A stretch of 64,000 bases of DNA, taken from positions 34,510,780 to 34,574,779 of the forward strand of contig CATQJL010000001.1 in assembly GCA_958299035.1 (NCBI GenBank), in the 5' to 3' direction. Position 1 is the first letter of the stretch. The number at the start of each line of letters is the position of its first letter. Position numbers and translations under genes: made by a program. This DNA comes from Cylicocyclus nassatus. Lineage: Eukaryota > Nematoda > Chromadorea > Rhabditida > Strongylidae. Shown one piece after another: positions 41,206 through 52,961 of this stretch. A model generated the notes under the pieces. It had not been told where the DNA came from. It saw nothing but the letters and a program-made list of their open reading frames with translations, and did not search any database.

Positions 41206-42218
41206 GGTCATTCCGAAAGTAATTTCGCTTTTTTCAAACGGACGCCACATGTGACGGAACAAAGATTTCTACAAGATCTAGGAAGCATTCGATGCAGAAT
41301 TTCGTCCTCTTTCTAAAGATCATAAAATTATTGCAGCATAGTCAATGAGCTTTCAGAAAATAACCAAAATCTGCGACCCATGCTTTTTGAGATGGTCAAG
41401 TTTCACAATTTTTTAAAACTTTCAAATCAATCCTTAGAAGGAGTTCAAGTAACGATTCGATAGAACAAACCTTATAGAATACAGCACTACTTTTTTCTCT
41501 TCCTCGTAGCTCGCCGTAATATTTTTTTAGAATTTTAAACAGAACTATCGGATTTTGGCAGGCCCACCTCAGCCACAATCGCATCAAACATCGTAATTTT
41601 TCGGAATTTGAGACTACCAAGACGGTACTATGAGTTAGCATTAATTTTACAAAGCAAATGAGGGTTTATGGGTCCGAAATATCAAACTTCGAGTTTTTCG
41701 GGTACAGCCTGGGACTCTCTAAAAAAAAGAGTTATGATGATTTCTCCCCGGAAACTAAACGAATCGGAAACAAAAAACACCTGTTAGAAAGAGAAGAAAA
41801 TGCTGCATCGAATAGTGGGCGAGCTGTTTTTCTTTTGATGTTCTACGAGGATTTAGCTGCTCAAGTATGGAAATCGGTAGCATCAGTTAAAATTGTGTTA
41901 AAAATGTATGACAAGCTATAGAAAGGAGAAAAGAGTAGTACTGTATCCTATAATATTTACTCTATCGAACTGTTACTTGAACTCCTTCTGAGGATTGATA
42001 TGAAAGTTTTAAAAAATCGTGAAACTTGACCATCTCAAAAAGCATGGGTCGCAGATTTTGGTTATTTTCTGAAAGCTCATTGACTATGCTGCAGTAATTT
42101 TATAATCGTTAGAAAGAGAATGAAATGCTGCATCGAATGCATCCAGGATCTCTTAGAAACCTTTGTTCCATCAAATGTGGCGCCCATTTGAAAAAGCGAA
42201 ATTACTTTCGGAATGACC
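41206..42218. mobile_element. Mariner-type long-TIR element in unit 1, about 1 kb
   Basis: Ends GGTCATTCCGAAAGTAATTT and its complement AAATTACTTTCGGAATGACC, flanked by TA. Arms of about 450 bp mirror each other (GAACAAAGATTTCTA / AGAAACCTTTGTTC, GACCATCTCAAAAAGC and its complement). Unit 2 has the empty site near 47447. No transposase; a second copy sits at 54972-56939. Confidence 0.85.
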
Positions 42219-43193
42219 TAATATATACTGGGTAGGGAAAACATTAGTTGATTGCTATTGTCTGACTTTTTGAAGTCTCAATTGGCTCAAAAGCTTTTTT
42301 ATTGTGATTCCTTCCACAATCACATAACTCTCTCTACTTTTTCCTATATCAGAGCGTATTCTCGATGTCAGTCCAATTTTTGCGATATCTTTTGCATGGA
42401 CATGTTTGAAATAAAGGGTGCCCCAAAGCGATTGTGAATAATTTTCCTGTTTTGAGATCTTTAGCGGAGCTACAGGTTTCATTTGGTGGAGTTGGCTTCG
42501 ACTCAAAATAATCTAGATTCAACGGTCGCTCCTTAATACTGTGATTGCGGTAGATACTTTGCAGAGGGTTTGAGCCCTTGAAGGCCATATTTTGCCCCAA
42601 AGGAAGACAAGATGAGGACTCTTACACTAGATATCTACGGAAATGTCTCTGAATTTGATGGTCCTACACCGTAAAGCTTTGTTTATAAGCTATGCCAGGG
42701 TATAGGATAACAACTTTTTTCCGAGGCTTTCAAAATGCGATCACAACATCCAAAAAGCTTTGAAGGCTCGTCAAAAGTTGAAAAGGGAACTAATGTGCTG
42801 AGAAACCTGCTACGTGCCTTGCAGCTAATTCACAATTGCTCTGAATGGAAGATACCGTAACCCTACACCAACAAAAAGCGACCGGATGATTTGTTTTTGA
42901 GTTGAGCTAAATCTACGGAACTGCCTATGGGTAAGCCGAAGACGTTAGAGAAAGAGGAAATGATCATACGGTGTATACATACTTTTACACCTTTGAATTC
43001 TATTGTCCTAAAATTCACAGCGACTACCCGTTTCAAAAGGCAGTTATTATGCCAGAAATCAAGCTGAAACTTGGCGTAGCGGCGCCGCTGTGATAGCTAG
43101 GCACAGCAGAAAAAAGCCAACGTAATTATTTGATACATAGTATTTAGAGCATTGCACGACCTTGTTGCGTGGTTATCATTTCCTTTGCAGGCG

Positions 43194-43265
43194 ACCAAAA
43201 ACTGATACTGAAATACTAAACACTTCAAACTGATAGCTGACCTTGAAAAAGATGTATATATAAAG
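43194..43265 (+). promoter_or_regulatory. Collagen-2 promoter block
   Basis: CCAAAAACTGATACTGAAAT, AACTGATAG, TGACCTTGA (43238-43246) and TATATATAAAG. TGACCTTGA is the complement of TCAAGGTCA, the FTZ-F1/NHR-25-type monomer site. Confidence 0.72.
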
Positions 43266-43291
43266 CACATCTTTCGAATCTCCTCACAGCG

Positions 43292-44199
43292 ATGTCTGAC
43301 GAGAAGCATTTTGAAGCTGAGGCAGTCTCCCTCAGGAGGCTCGCCTTCTTCGGCGTGGCCCTCTCCACCATGGCCACCCTGATCTGCGTCGTCTCAGTGC
43401 CAATGCTGTACAACTACATGCAGCACATGCACTCCGCCATGCAGAACGAGGTCGATTTCTGCAAGTCCCGCTCAGGAAACATGTGGAGAGAAGTCACTCG
43501 CACTCAGGTAATTTCAATCTATTTTTCACATATGTCGTGCCTCCCTCATCTCTTTCCATTCAGACTCTCGCCAAGGTTACTAGGAGCCGTCGTCAGGCCG
43601 GCGGTGGATGCTGCGGTTGCGGAGTTTCCGCTCGAGGACCACCAGGACCACCAGGAGCAGCTGGTCAACCTGGAGGTGATGGACGTCCAGGACAGCCCGG
43701 AAGAAACGGACCTGATGGCCCACCAGCCACACCAGCTCCAATCACACCTCCCTGCTTCAACTGCCCCGCTGGACCACCAGGACCCCCAGGAAATGCAGGA
43801 AGCCGTGGAGCACCAGGAAACCCAGGACCCGACGGACGACCCGGAAATGCTGGTAACCCAGGAGGCCAAGGAGCTCCCGGACCACAGGGACCACCCGGAA
43901 ACGCTGGTCAACCAGGAAACCCAGGTGCACCAGGAACACCTGGTAGACTCACTACCGTTCCCGGTAACCAAGGACCACCCGGACCACCTGGACCACCAGG
44001 ACCCCCAGGACCCAACGGTAACCCCGGAGGCGCAGGAAACCCAGGAAACCCAGGAGGCCAAGGACCTCCCGGAGACAATGGAAGACCTGGAGGACCAGGA
44101 CAGCCCGGAGCTCCTGGAGACAGAGGACAAGACGGTGACAGCGGAGCTCAGGGAAGCTGCGATCACTGCCCTACTCCTCGTACCGCTCCTGGATATTAA
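43292..44199 (+). CDS. Cuticle collagen 2
   Basis: Exons 43292-43507 and 43564-44199 (56-nt intron), 283 aa, [12 protein letters not shown] start. Same architecture as copy 1: signal anchor, RSRR, Cys clusters, interrupted Gly-X-Y domain, TAPGY end. The exon-2 protein appears identical to copies 1 and 3, while the intron sequence differs clearly. Reading through the intron also leaves an open frame, but in the wrong register for Gly-X-Y, so the spliced model is preferred. AATAAA lies about 25 nt after the stop. Confidence 0.96.
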
Positions 44200-46004
44200 T
44201 TCTTTTAGTGAAGTAAGAAGTAATAAATTTTGAATGAGCATTTTTATCGATACGCAGTTCTGTCATTGACCTTGAGGCCCGTTATCACTCAGTTTTACTA
44301 GTGCATTATTTCAATGTGCGTAAAACTAAAACTTTATAGTTGGCCTAGTTGGGAGCGATATCAAAACTGCTTTGACAAAAGTTTTGATATCACTCTTAAA
44401 TGAGCATCATGATTGATTTAATGCAGACACTTCGATTATTGCGTCTTCTGCATAGATTGAAAGTCATCAAATTCGAATGGATTTAACTGGATTATTTTGT
44501 GAATGTGGCGTTCTGAGAACCAAAAACATTAACAAAACATTCCTAGCACTCCACATGTGATCGTTGTGCATAATTAAGAGCATCAAATCAAAAGGCGCTT
44601 GCTGTCATTTTTTTTGGGTGCAACAAAGGTAGTACGAATTATATTAGTACACTGCTTGAGAGCGAATCAAAATAAAGCGCCTAGACTCGCATATAATCTT
44701 CAAAAGCATCTTCCGCACTAAATATTGCCATATATATTTTAGCAATACCAAACAGAATTGTTTTGGAGGATGATACGACTATTTTCTTGAAACAAGAAAA
44801 AGTGAGAAAAAAAGAAGTGGTACCTTCTTGGGCAAACCAAATATCGGCAATGTCCAAGGCAAAACGAATTGCTAAGATATTGGATTTTTCCTTATTCATT
44901 TCTAGGGTGACATAACAGTATGAAATCTTCGCCACTGGAATTCTATTATCTCAAGCGAGTGTGAAAGCCAATAACAGCAATCAGTGTTCGCAAGCAGACT
45001 TCCACGCAAGAAGATCATTTCACTTAGCCCGTACCTTTAATCTAGGTACATTCACTCCCAATGACCGATGTCAAGCGCTGACTTCGATATTACGCCATCC
45101 TTTCTACCTGATATCATGCAAATCAGCAAGAAAACTTGGCTATCTTCATTCCCAGCACCTCCATCGGAGGTGTATTTCAGAGACAGATTCTTCGTGCCAG
45201 ATGAAGACCAAATGGCGCATTTTTAGTATTTTTCGGTATTAGTATTTTTAATACTGTTCTAGAAGCGTTTTAAAAGACTGGGGAATTATAGAAGATCGCT
45301 GCATACTCCAACTTTATTATCTTGAGATAGATTTGAACCATAAATGTCAGAAGTCAAAAATCCGTAAAAATGCAACTAAAGGATTTCGTGAATATTTCTA
45401 TCATTTTTTGACCCAAAGCCATCAAACTTAGCCCGTAGTCACTTCAGATAACTATCATGCTATAGAACTTCGTTTGTTACACTTGAAAGAGTTGCGTAGT
45501 TCTAAATTGGGCTGTTAAATTGACGACCTTGAGCAAAAGTGCGCCTTTTGACCGTCTCCCGCAGTATGGCCGGTAAAGGAGTTTGCGCTGTGCGCAAAAA
45601 CTTCCCGAAAAGCTCAGAAAAAAAGAACAAAGAAAGGACGTTTCCCTTTTCCAAACAACAGTTCACAACTCCCCTTACGGCAGATAACAAACGTAACGCG
45701 AAAACATGGCGAAGCGGACGCATGCCACTATTAGCCTATGCGGAGGAGACAGACTAGCCCAGACTATGAAATTCGCATTCAAATGGCGTAATTTGAATAT
45801 AAAAATGCTGGAGAGCGTTATCCAGCTTGAGGAATCATTCGTTTCGAGACTAGGAAACTCCAGCACTGCTACAACGTCTGAACAAGCGACTTTATAGTTA
45901 ACAATTCCACACTCTTGGATCATCTAATGGGAAGAACAAGATAGAATTTGTTTAGACAATGTGTGCAAAGCGTACTTGAGCGAAGCGTACTTGAATGTTT
46001 AGTC

Positions 46005-46680
46005 TTACAAGGGAACGATCTAACTAGAGGTGACGAACTAGAATGATCCGCATACCAACAGATGTGTCTTGATAGGCTGATTAATCTCTTCTTTATCTGT
46101 GCAGCCGTTCTTTGGAAAAAGTTATGAGTGCTCAAATGTCCAAATGAGGCAAACATTCAGCGCCAAAACCTTCGAGAATTTGTTGTTTTAAATCACTTAT
46201 TCGTGTTTCCCGTGAATGTGAGCACTCCTTAAAATCAGCACTCGTGAATGTGAGCACTTTTTAAAATCAGCACTCATAATATCATGCTAGCTATGCACTC
46301 CCGGGTTGGATTCAAAACACATTATGTGCATCAAAACTCGTATGACTTCACAGTTCTAACAGTTAAGTTTGAAGTCATTGGCGTTTTAGTGCATAATGTG
46401 CTCCAAAATCCAACTCGGCGTGCATGATAGCATACTGATATTGAGCGTCTGATTCGAATGCTTATACTTTCCGGAAACAAAAACAAGTGCTTTGGAACTA
46501 CTAGTTCTTGAAGGTTTGGCGCTGAGTGTTTGCCAAATTTATACATTTGAACGCTCAGAGCTTTTCCCAGAGAACAACATTGCAGATAAGGAGAGATTTG
46601 GAATCAGCTCATTAAGACGCATCTAATGATATGCGGATCATTCCAATTGCCACTTTAAGTTCGGATCGTTCCCTCGTTAA
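46005..46680. mobile_element. CTTACAAGG-family inverted-repeat element in unit 2
   Basis: Left TCTTACAAGGGAACGATC mirrors right GGATCGTTCCCTCGT. Orthologous to the element in unit 1, without the nested palindrome. Contains a local duplication (GTGAATGTGAGCACT repeated near 46210 and 46243). Confidence 0.65.
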
Positions 46681-48383
46681 AAAACCATATAACCCCCGGA
46701 AATCATCGACGAAGGTAGTTGACAGTGGTTCCGTGCAGATTAATGCTAAAAAAGGATTATGACGAAATGTCTGTGTTTGACTACTAGGGCAAGACTGTGC
46801 ACGAAATGCATTTTAGCTTTCTCTTGTACGCATTTCTGCTGGAAATCCTCTTATGAAATCATCTTATTTTTGTCCCGAACGTTTGATCCAAAAGATGTCT
46901 ACATTACATCCGCGCTTTCAAGAAAAAATGTTGACAATCTTTTCAAAGCACCGTTCTGGCAGAAGCAAGAAATTGCTTAGGTACTGACTTGTGACACCAA
47001 TAGATCATCCTTAACTAAATTATTTTCCTACAAGGGCGGGGACGCATCAAGAATGTTGATCTACGGTATTGTGGAAATGAGGGCACAGCATACAAGACTG
47101 TTCTTATGCTTAGAACGATTTTTCTAAGGATTACCCATGCATTTGAAAATTTCCTTTCCCATTGAAAATCATAGGCGAGTCTCACCAAAACAGAGTCTCC
47201 GAGCAGACCGTACACCAGGTGCAAAGTCTACTCTGCCTGTGATCCTTATTAACTTGGATTACAGAATTTTCGGAGTAAAGTCATGACACAATTCGTTGAA
47301 AGGTGCAAGTGAACTCTGCACTCAGTGGCCTGATAAAACATGAAAATTTCATCTACTATATGTTGATTTGAAACCTTTACGAATCTTCCTTTTTTTACGC
47401 TTGTTTGAGTCAAGTATACAACTTCATATGTTACTGCTTTGAAATTACTGGATAGGGAGAACATAAGTTGATCGTCTCCTTTGTGACTTTTTAAATTTTT
47501 AAAATAGCCCAAGAGCTTTTTTGTTGTGTTTCCTTCCATAATCACATGAATTTCTCCTCTCCTTCTGATTTCAGTGCGTAGTCTCGATATCAGCCCAAAT
47601 TTTTGCGATATTCTTTTGCATGGACACTTGAACTGCAGGATGTCCCAAAAGTAGGGTTGTAAATAAATTGTTTGTTTTGAGATTCTTAGCGGACTTAGTA
47701 TCATTTGGTGGAGCTCAACATAAATTTATAACATAGATTTAACAATCGCTCCTTGTTACTGTAGGATTGCAGTAGGCTTTGAAGAGGGTTTGAGCCCTTG
47801 AAAGCCATAGTTTGCTCCAAATAGTACTAGACAAGATATTTTACATTAGGTTCTCATGGAGTTGGCTCATAATATGATCGTCCACATACCGGAAAGCTTC
47901 GTTTATAAGCTATGTCAGGTAAAGCGTAAAAACTTTTTCCTTAACAATAAGTTTCTCAAATTGCGATCAAACATCCAAAGAGCTTTAAAGACTCGTCAAA
48001 AGTTGAAAATGGAAATAACGTGCTAAAAAAGCTGCTACATAGTTTGCAGCTATCCACAGTTGCGCTGTATCGATGATACCGTAACCCCATAGTAACAAAA
48101 AGCGACCGGATGAGTTGAGCCAAATCTTCGGATCCGCCCTTGGGTTAGCTGAGGGATTCAACTCAGACAATATACAATTTACAATTTACTCTATTGCCAT
48201 AAAATTCGCATTCATTACCTTCTCGAAAGGCAGAAATTATGTCAGAAATCAAGCTGAAACTTGGCGCACCAACGCCATTGCAATAACTAAGCACAGCAGA
48301 AAAAAAAGCGAAGGTAATTATTTGACATAGTATCTGGAGCAATGTACGACCTTGTTACGTGGTTATCACTTCCTTTGCAGGCG

Positions 48384-48453
48384 ACCAAAAACTGATACTG
48401 AAATACTAAACACTTTAAACTGATAGCTGACCTTGAAAAAGATGTTATATAAG
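48384..48453 (+). promoter_or_regulatory. Collagen-3 promoter block
   Basis: Same block as collagen 2: CCAAAAACTGATACTGAAAT, TGACCTTGA (48428-48436), TTATATAAGG. Confidence 0.72.
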
Positions 48454-48480
48454 GCACATCACTTCGAATCTCCTCACAGA

Positions 48481-49383
48481 ATGTCTGACGAGAAGCATTT
48501 TGAAGCTGAGGCAGTCTCCCTCAGGAGGCTCGCCTTCTTCGGCGTGGCCCTCTCCACCATGGCCACCCTGATCTGCGTCGTCTCAGTGCCAATGCTGTAC
48601 AACTACATGCAGCACATGCACTCCGCCATGCAGAACGAGGTCGATTTCTGCAAGTCCCGCTCAGGAAACATGTGGAGAGAAGTCACTCGCACTCAGGTAA
48701 TTTTATCTATTTTATATGCAACAACGTCCTCAACTCTTTCCATTCAGACCCTCGCCAAGGTTACTAGGAGCCGTCGTCAGGCCGGCGGTGGATGCTGCGG
48801 TTGCGGAGTTTCCGCTCGAGGACCACCAGGACCACCAGGAGCAGCTGGTCAACCTGGAGGTGATGGACGTCCAGGACAGCCCGGAAGAAACGGACCTGAT
48901 GGCCCACCAGCCACCCCAGCTCCAATCACACCTCCCTGCTTCAACTGCCCCGCTGGACCACCAGGACCCCCAGGAAATGCAGGAAGCCGTGGAGCACCAG
49001 GAAACCCAGGACCCGACGGACGACCCGGAAATGCTGGTAACCCAGGAGGCCAAGGAGCTCCCGGACCACAAGGACCACCCGGAAACGCTGGTCAGCCAGG
49101 AAACCCAGGTGCACCAGGAACACCTGGTAGACTCACCACCGTTCCCGGTAACCAAGGACCACCTGGACCACCTGGACCACCAGGACCCCCAGGACCTAAC
49201 GGTAACCCCGGAGGCGCAGGAAACCCAGGAAACCCAGGAGGCCAAGGACCTCCCGGAGACAATGGAAGACCTGGAGGACCAGGACAGCCCGGAGCTCCTG
49301 GAGACAGAGGACAAGACGGTGACAGTGGAGCTCAGGGAAGCTGCGACCACTGCCCTACTCCTCGTACTGCTCCTGGATATTGA
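48481..49383 (+). CDS. Cuticle collagen 3
   Basis: Exons 48481-48696 and 48748-49383 (51-nt intron), 283 aa. Domain order and residues as in copies 1 and 2; stop codon TGA instead of TAA. The intron is in frame, so an unspliced reading is also open, but the GT..AG ends and the position match the other copies. The downstream similarity to units 1 and 2 ends near 49.5 kb, so this unit is partial. Three near-identical proteins suggest dosage or recent conversion rather than divergence of function (inference). Confidence 0.96.
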   Translation: MSDEKHFEAEAVSLRRLAFFGVALSTMATLICVVSVPMLYNYMQHMHSAMQNEVDFCKSRSGNMWREVTRTQVILSILYATTSSTLSIQTLAKVTRSRRQAGGGCCGCGVSARGPPGPPGAAGQPGGDGRPGQPGRNGPDGPPATPAPITPPCFNCPAGPPGPPGNAGSRGAPGNPGPDGRPGNAGNPGGQGAPGPQGPPGNAGQPGNPGAPGTPGRLTTVPGNQGPPGPPGPPGPPGPNGNPGGAGNPGNPGGQGPPGDNGRPGGPGQPGAPGDRGQDGDSGAQGSCDHCPTPRTAPGY

Positions 49384-49499
49384 TTTCTTTAGTAAAGTAA
49401 GAAGTAATAAATTTTGAACGAGCATTTTTGTCGATAGCAGGTTGTCATTGACCTTGAGGTCCGTTATCACTTAGTTTTATTAGCGCATTACTTCAGTGA

Positions 49500-50844
49500 A
49501 AACTAAAATTGTCTAACTGACCGAGTTTAGCGATATCAAAACCGTTGGTGCGAAACAGCGCGTGATCATATATTTGGAGAATCACGGCAAACTTCAAATA
49601 TCGCGCCTTCTCATAGGTAAAAGCCATCAAATTCGATGTGATGACGAAGGTTCTTTGTGAAAATAGCAATTCTGAGAATCGGAAACATGAACTTGACATT
49701 CTTAGCGCTTCATATTCAATCACTGCGATATAAACTATGATCCTCAAATCAAATATAACGGTGTTCGACATCGCTTTCAAGATACAACAATTTTGTCAAC
49801 TGCTAAATCTTTATGTCAAGAAATTTGCAGTGGATTCGAGGTATTGAGGTGTTCGATCTCTTAAAAAGTATAACAGTCTTACTCTCTAACGCTTTCCGGT
49901 CATAATTTACCCAATGGAAAACGAGGAAGATGAAACAAAAACATGAACAAGCATGATGCTGTGGATGTTGTGCATAGACAAAACTTTTCTGTGGAAGGAA
50001 CGCAACATGCGAGGTTTTCGTTGAGCAAAACTGAAAAGAGCTATATATGTCCATCTTGGAACAAATTTCTATATTTGAACAAAGCCCAAAACTTCTCGTG
50101 CGATTTATCTAATCTGACTTGACAATTAGTGAGAAATAGTTCAAGAGAATATTCCTCAAATAGAAAGGAAAAATAAAAGAGATGGATTTTTTTTTTGTAT
50201 TGACCTTTGGCTTATCGTTTATCAAACTTTGTCGACGTAACTGGTGAGCAAACGCATTCATTCCTCTCTCTCCCTTGGTGACAATATTGGCAGAAGCCCA
50301 GTTTGAGTCCGGAAGCGAACATCCGCATCAAATAGAATCACTTCTCCAGTTGTTTCAAAAGTTCTGTTCAATTTGCGATTTTTTCATCTAAAATCTTATA
50401 ACTTTTTTCAGAATTAACAATTTTGAACGAATTAAATTTTGTTGAATTGAGCGAGTTTATGGCTTGTATGCCATATAGGAAGGCAAGCGAGAGGGAAGAG
50501 AAAATTTTCTGAATTCTGCAAGGTTTTCTTCAAAACCGTCGAGTTTGACTTACTAATGATTCATATGAGGATGGGCAGACATATTTGGCTGCCATTATTA
50601 AATAGCCTATACTTCGAAGGTTCTTTTGCGTTAGAGAAAATTCGAGTCAGTTTCGCTGCATAGAAATATTTGCGAGCAAATCAAAAAACCCATTGTTTAA
50701 GCCCTCCTCCGCGTGCGAAAATGCATACTTTCTAATATTTGATTTTTTCTTGCTGTCGCAATCGAAGAAAGCCAATTGGCCGATGGTTCCTGCTTGTTCT
50801 CGCTTTACTCTAACATACAATACCACCCGTAATTTGTGAAAAAA
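49500..50844. other. Intergenic, no recognisable gene
   Basis: Nothing supported; short frames on both strands without domains. Confidence 0.45.
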
Positions 50845-50859
50845 AATGGCGGCGGCACT

Positions 50860-50960
50860 TAACTTACGCGGCGCCGCCGAAGTTAGGTGACTTTTGCCGC
50901 GTCGCGCGGCAAAAGTCGGCGGAAAAGCGGCCAAAGTCACCTAACTTTGTCGCGCAACGC
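50860..50960. repeat. GC-rich inverted repeat
   Basis: AAGTTAGGTGACTTTTGCCG mirrors CAAAGTCACCTAACTT, with a GCGCGGCAAAAGTCGGCGG centre. A strong hairpin about 100 bp across; non-coding. Confidence 0.65.
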
Positions 50961-51198
50961 CTAACTTTTTATAAAAAAAGACCTTATCTTGATTCAAAAT
51001 TTATGAATTCTATATATAAGAGTACCATTCAACTCAGCTCGGCGAGGCGCATCTTCCAGTATACGGATGTGCCTAGTTGTGGGATATAAGTTTCTTTCCT
51101 GGAATTTTAGTGTAAATGGACCATTCAGTGTGCTTATTCCAGAGGATACGTACACATTCTATTGAGCACAGCAGAAATAGGGCAGGTATAGTTTAAGA

Positions 51199-51266
51199 GC
51201 TCATTCTGCATGGATATATGTGAAACTGGGCAGCTCATTCTGCATGGATATGTGTGAAAGTGGGCT
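51199..51266 (+). repeat. Two direct copies of a 35-bp unit
   Basis: GCTCATTCTGCATGGATAT followed by (A/G)TGTGAAA(C/G)(T/A)GGGC, twice in succession. Confidence 0.8.
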
Positions 51267-51474
51267 TTTCTCGGCGAAGTATGACGGGTCCCAAAATGCA
51301 GGAAGACAAAGGGAAATGGTTGGAAATCGCATGAGAAGCACATATCGCGGAATGCCGCGCGTGCTGTGCAATGTACAATACCACTCACAGAACGGGAATT
51401 GCGCGAAATTCCAGAAATTTCGCGATTCCGGATTATCGCAAATTATGCAGCGCCATAACTTCCTTCGGAATTAA

Positions 51475-52075
51475 TATATTCTAAATTCGAAAGCAGCACT
51501 GTGTTCATCTCGTCAAGGCGAATCTTTCTACATACGTCATGTCATCTATATCTTGTTTTCAGTTTTCTCAAATTGTTCTGAGGAGGTCCCTTTGCAAGTA
51601 TGTAACGCAGCGCCTATCCAACTTGAAAGCTTCCAGTAAGCACCATTCGATAGTGCTCTTCTTGTGCATTATAGTGCGCTAGTAAGCTGCCGCAGACTTC
51701 TTTTCAAAAGAGAAAAAAGCGTTGGTAAATTCTGGAAAAATCACTCGTTTCCAGATTCTACTTGCCGTAACTTTCTTTGGAGTGGATATTTTCTGAATCC
51801 GAAAAATGCATTGTGCTCAGCTCATCAAGGCAAATCTTTCGGTATGCAGAATGTCCTTGATATCTCGATTTCAGTATTCTCAAAACTTTCTGCGGACGTC
51901 TCTTCGCAAAGGTGTGAAGCAGCGCGTATTGCCCCCAGTACATTCAGAAAGAAATTTTCAATAGTACTTCTTTTGTAGATTATGGAGCGCTAGAAAGTAG
52001 CCGCACACTCCTTTTCAAAGGAGTTAGAAGGGCTGGTGAATTCTGGAAAAATCATGTCCTTCTAAATTTTTCTCA
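51475..52075. repeat. Tandem duplication, about 315-bp unit
   Basis: Copies start near 51475 and 51790. Shared words include CATCAAGGC/CGTCAAGGC, AATCTTTC, TTCTGGAAAAATCA and CTTTTCAAA(A/G)GAG. About 75 percent similar by eye; non-coding. Confidence 0.7.
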
Positions 52076-52408
52076 ACGTAACTCTAAAATATGAAGCTCT
52101 CTTGCTAAGCAGATGTGATTTTCGTAACCAGCAGGTCGGATAACCCTTAAGTGCAAGTTTTCCAAGATTTTCAAGTAATTTCATTTTTTCTCGTTTTACG
52201 CTCTGAAGCTGGCCGATGGATTTTGGTCAAAATGTTCATGCTCTTAAATTGTAAGGAAACTTCGCTTATAGAGGTTTTCGAACACGCTCTTTACGAAAAT
52301 CGTGGTCTTTGAGGATTACAGGGTCTTTTTGGTGAGATACGGTGAGGTGACTGTAACTGCATCACGAAAGTGCGTAAATTGGCCCGCACTTCTCGTGTAT
52401 CTGTCAGC

Positions 52409-52960
52409 AACCTTGCCTGCTTGCTTTTCTCAGTCAAAGTTACTAGGAACTGCGCTACCGAATGGTGCATGAATCAGGCTCCAGTCTGTAAAAATCACCG
52501 AGTTACGAGCCTATGAAAACACGTCCTCATGAATTTTGCCCAAAATCTAAAGATCGCAAATCTCGTCGAAATTCCACCGTGAGCGCTTGTACAACACGCT
52601 GATCAAAATCTTTCGCGTCCTTAATGGATCCTATTGTGTTAGATTTAGTAGTTTGAGTTCTAGCCACTGAAATAGCTCTGATATTCAACTGAGCAGCTGA
52701 AGCATATGCAAGTACCATATTCAATACAGTGGGAGTTTTTGGGCGAAGCGAACACAATATCCGCAATGCGAGTGTCATACAAGCGCTCACGGTGGAATTT
52801 CGACGAGATTTGCGATCTTTACAATTTGGGCAAAATTCATGAGAACGTGTTTTCATAGGCTCGTAACTCGGTGATTTTTACAGACTGGAGCCTGATTCAT
52901 GCACCATTCGGTAGCGCAGTTCCTAGTAACTTTGGCTGAGAAAAGCAAGCAGGCAAGGTT
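52409..52960. repeat. Inverted repeat, about 182-bp arms, next to the gap
   Basis: Left arm 52409-52590 (AACCTTGCCTGCTTGCTTTT onward) is the near-perfect complement of 52779-52960; the spacer is about 188 bp. The right arm ends exactly where the adapter sequence begins. Confidence 0.85.
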
Positions 52961-52961
52961 A

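Larger units (their letters stand above)
36800..43135 (+). repeat. Collagen tandem unit 1
   Basis: Promoter, gene and about 5.2 kb of downstream flank align with unit 2 in order (for example CCATATATATTTTAGCAATA near 38387 and 44728, CTAAATTGGGCTG near 39170 and 45501). It is longer than unit 2 chiefly because of two insertions, 39916-40085 and 41206-42218. Short frames in the flank are not conserved between units, so the flank is non-coding. Confidence 0.85.
43136..48335 (+). repeat. Collagen tandem unit 2
   Basis: Aligned with unit 1 downstream of the gene. Its last part (about 47860-48335) resembles the end of unit 1 (about 42650-43135), consistent with head-to-tail tandem duplication. 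Confidence 0.85.
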
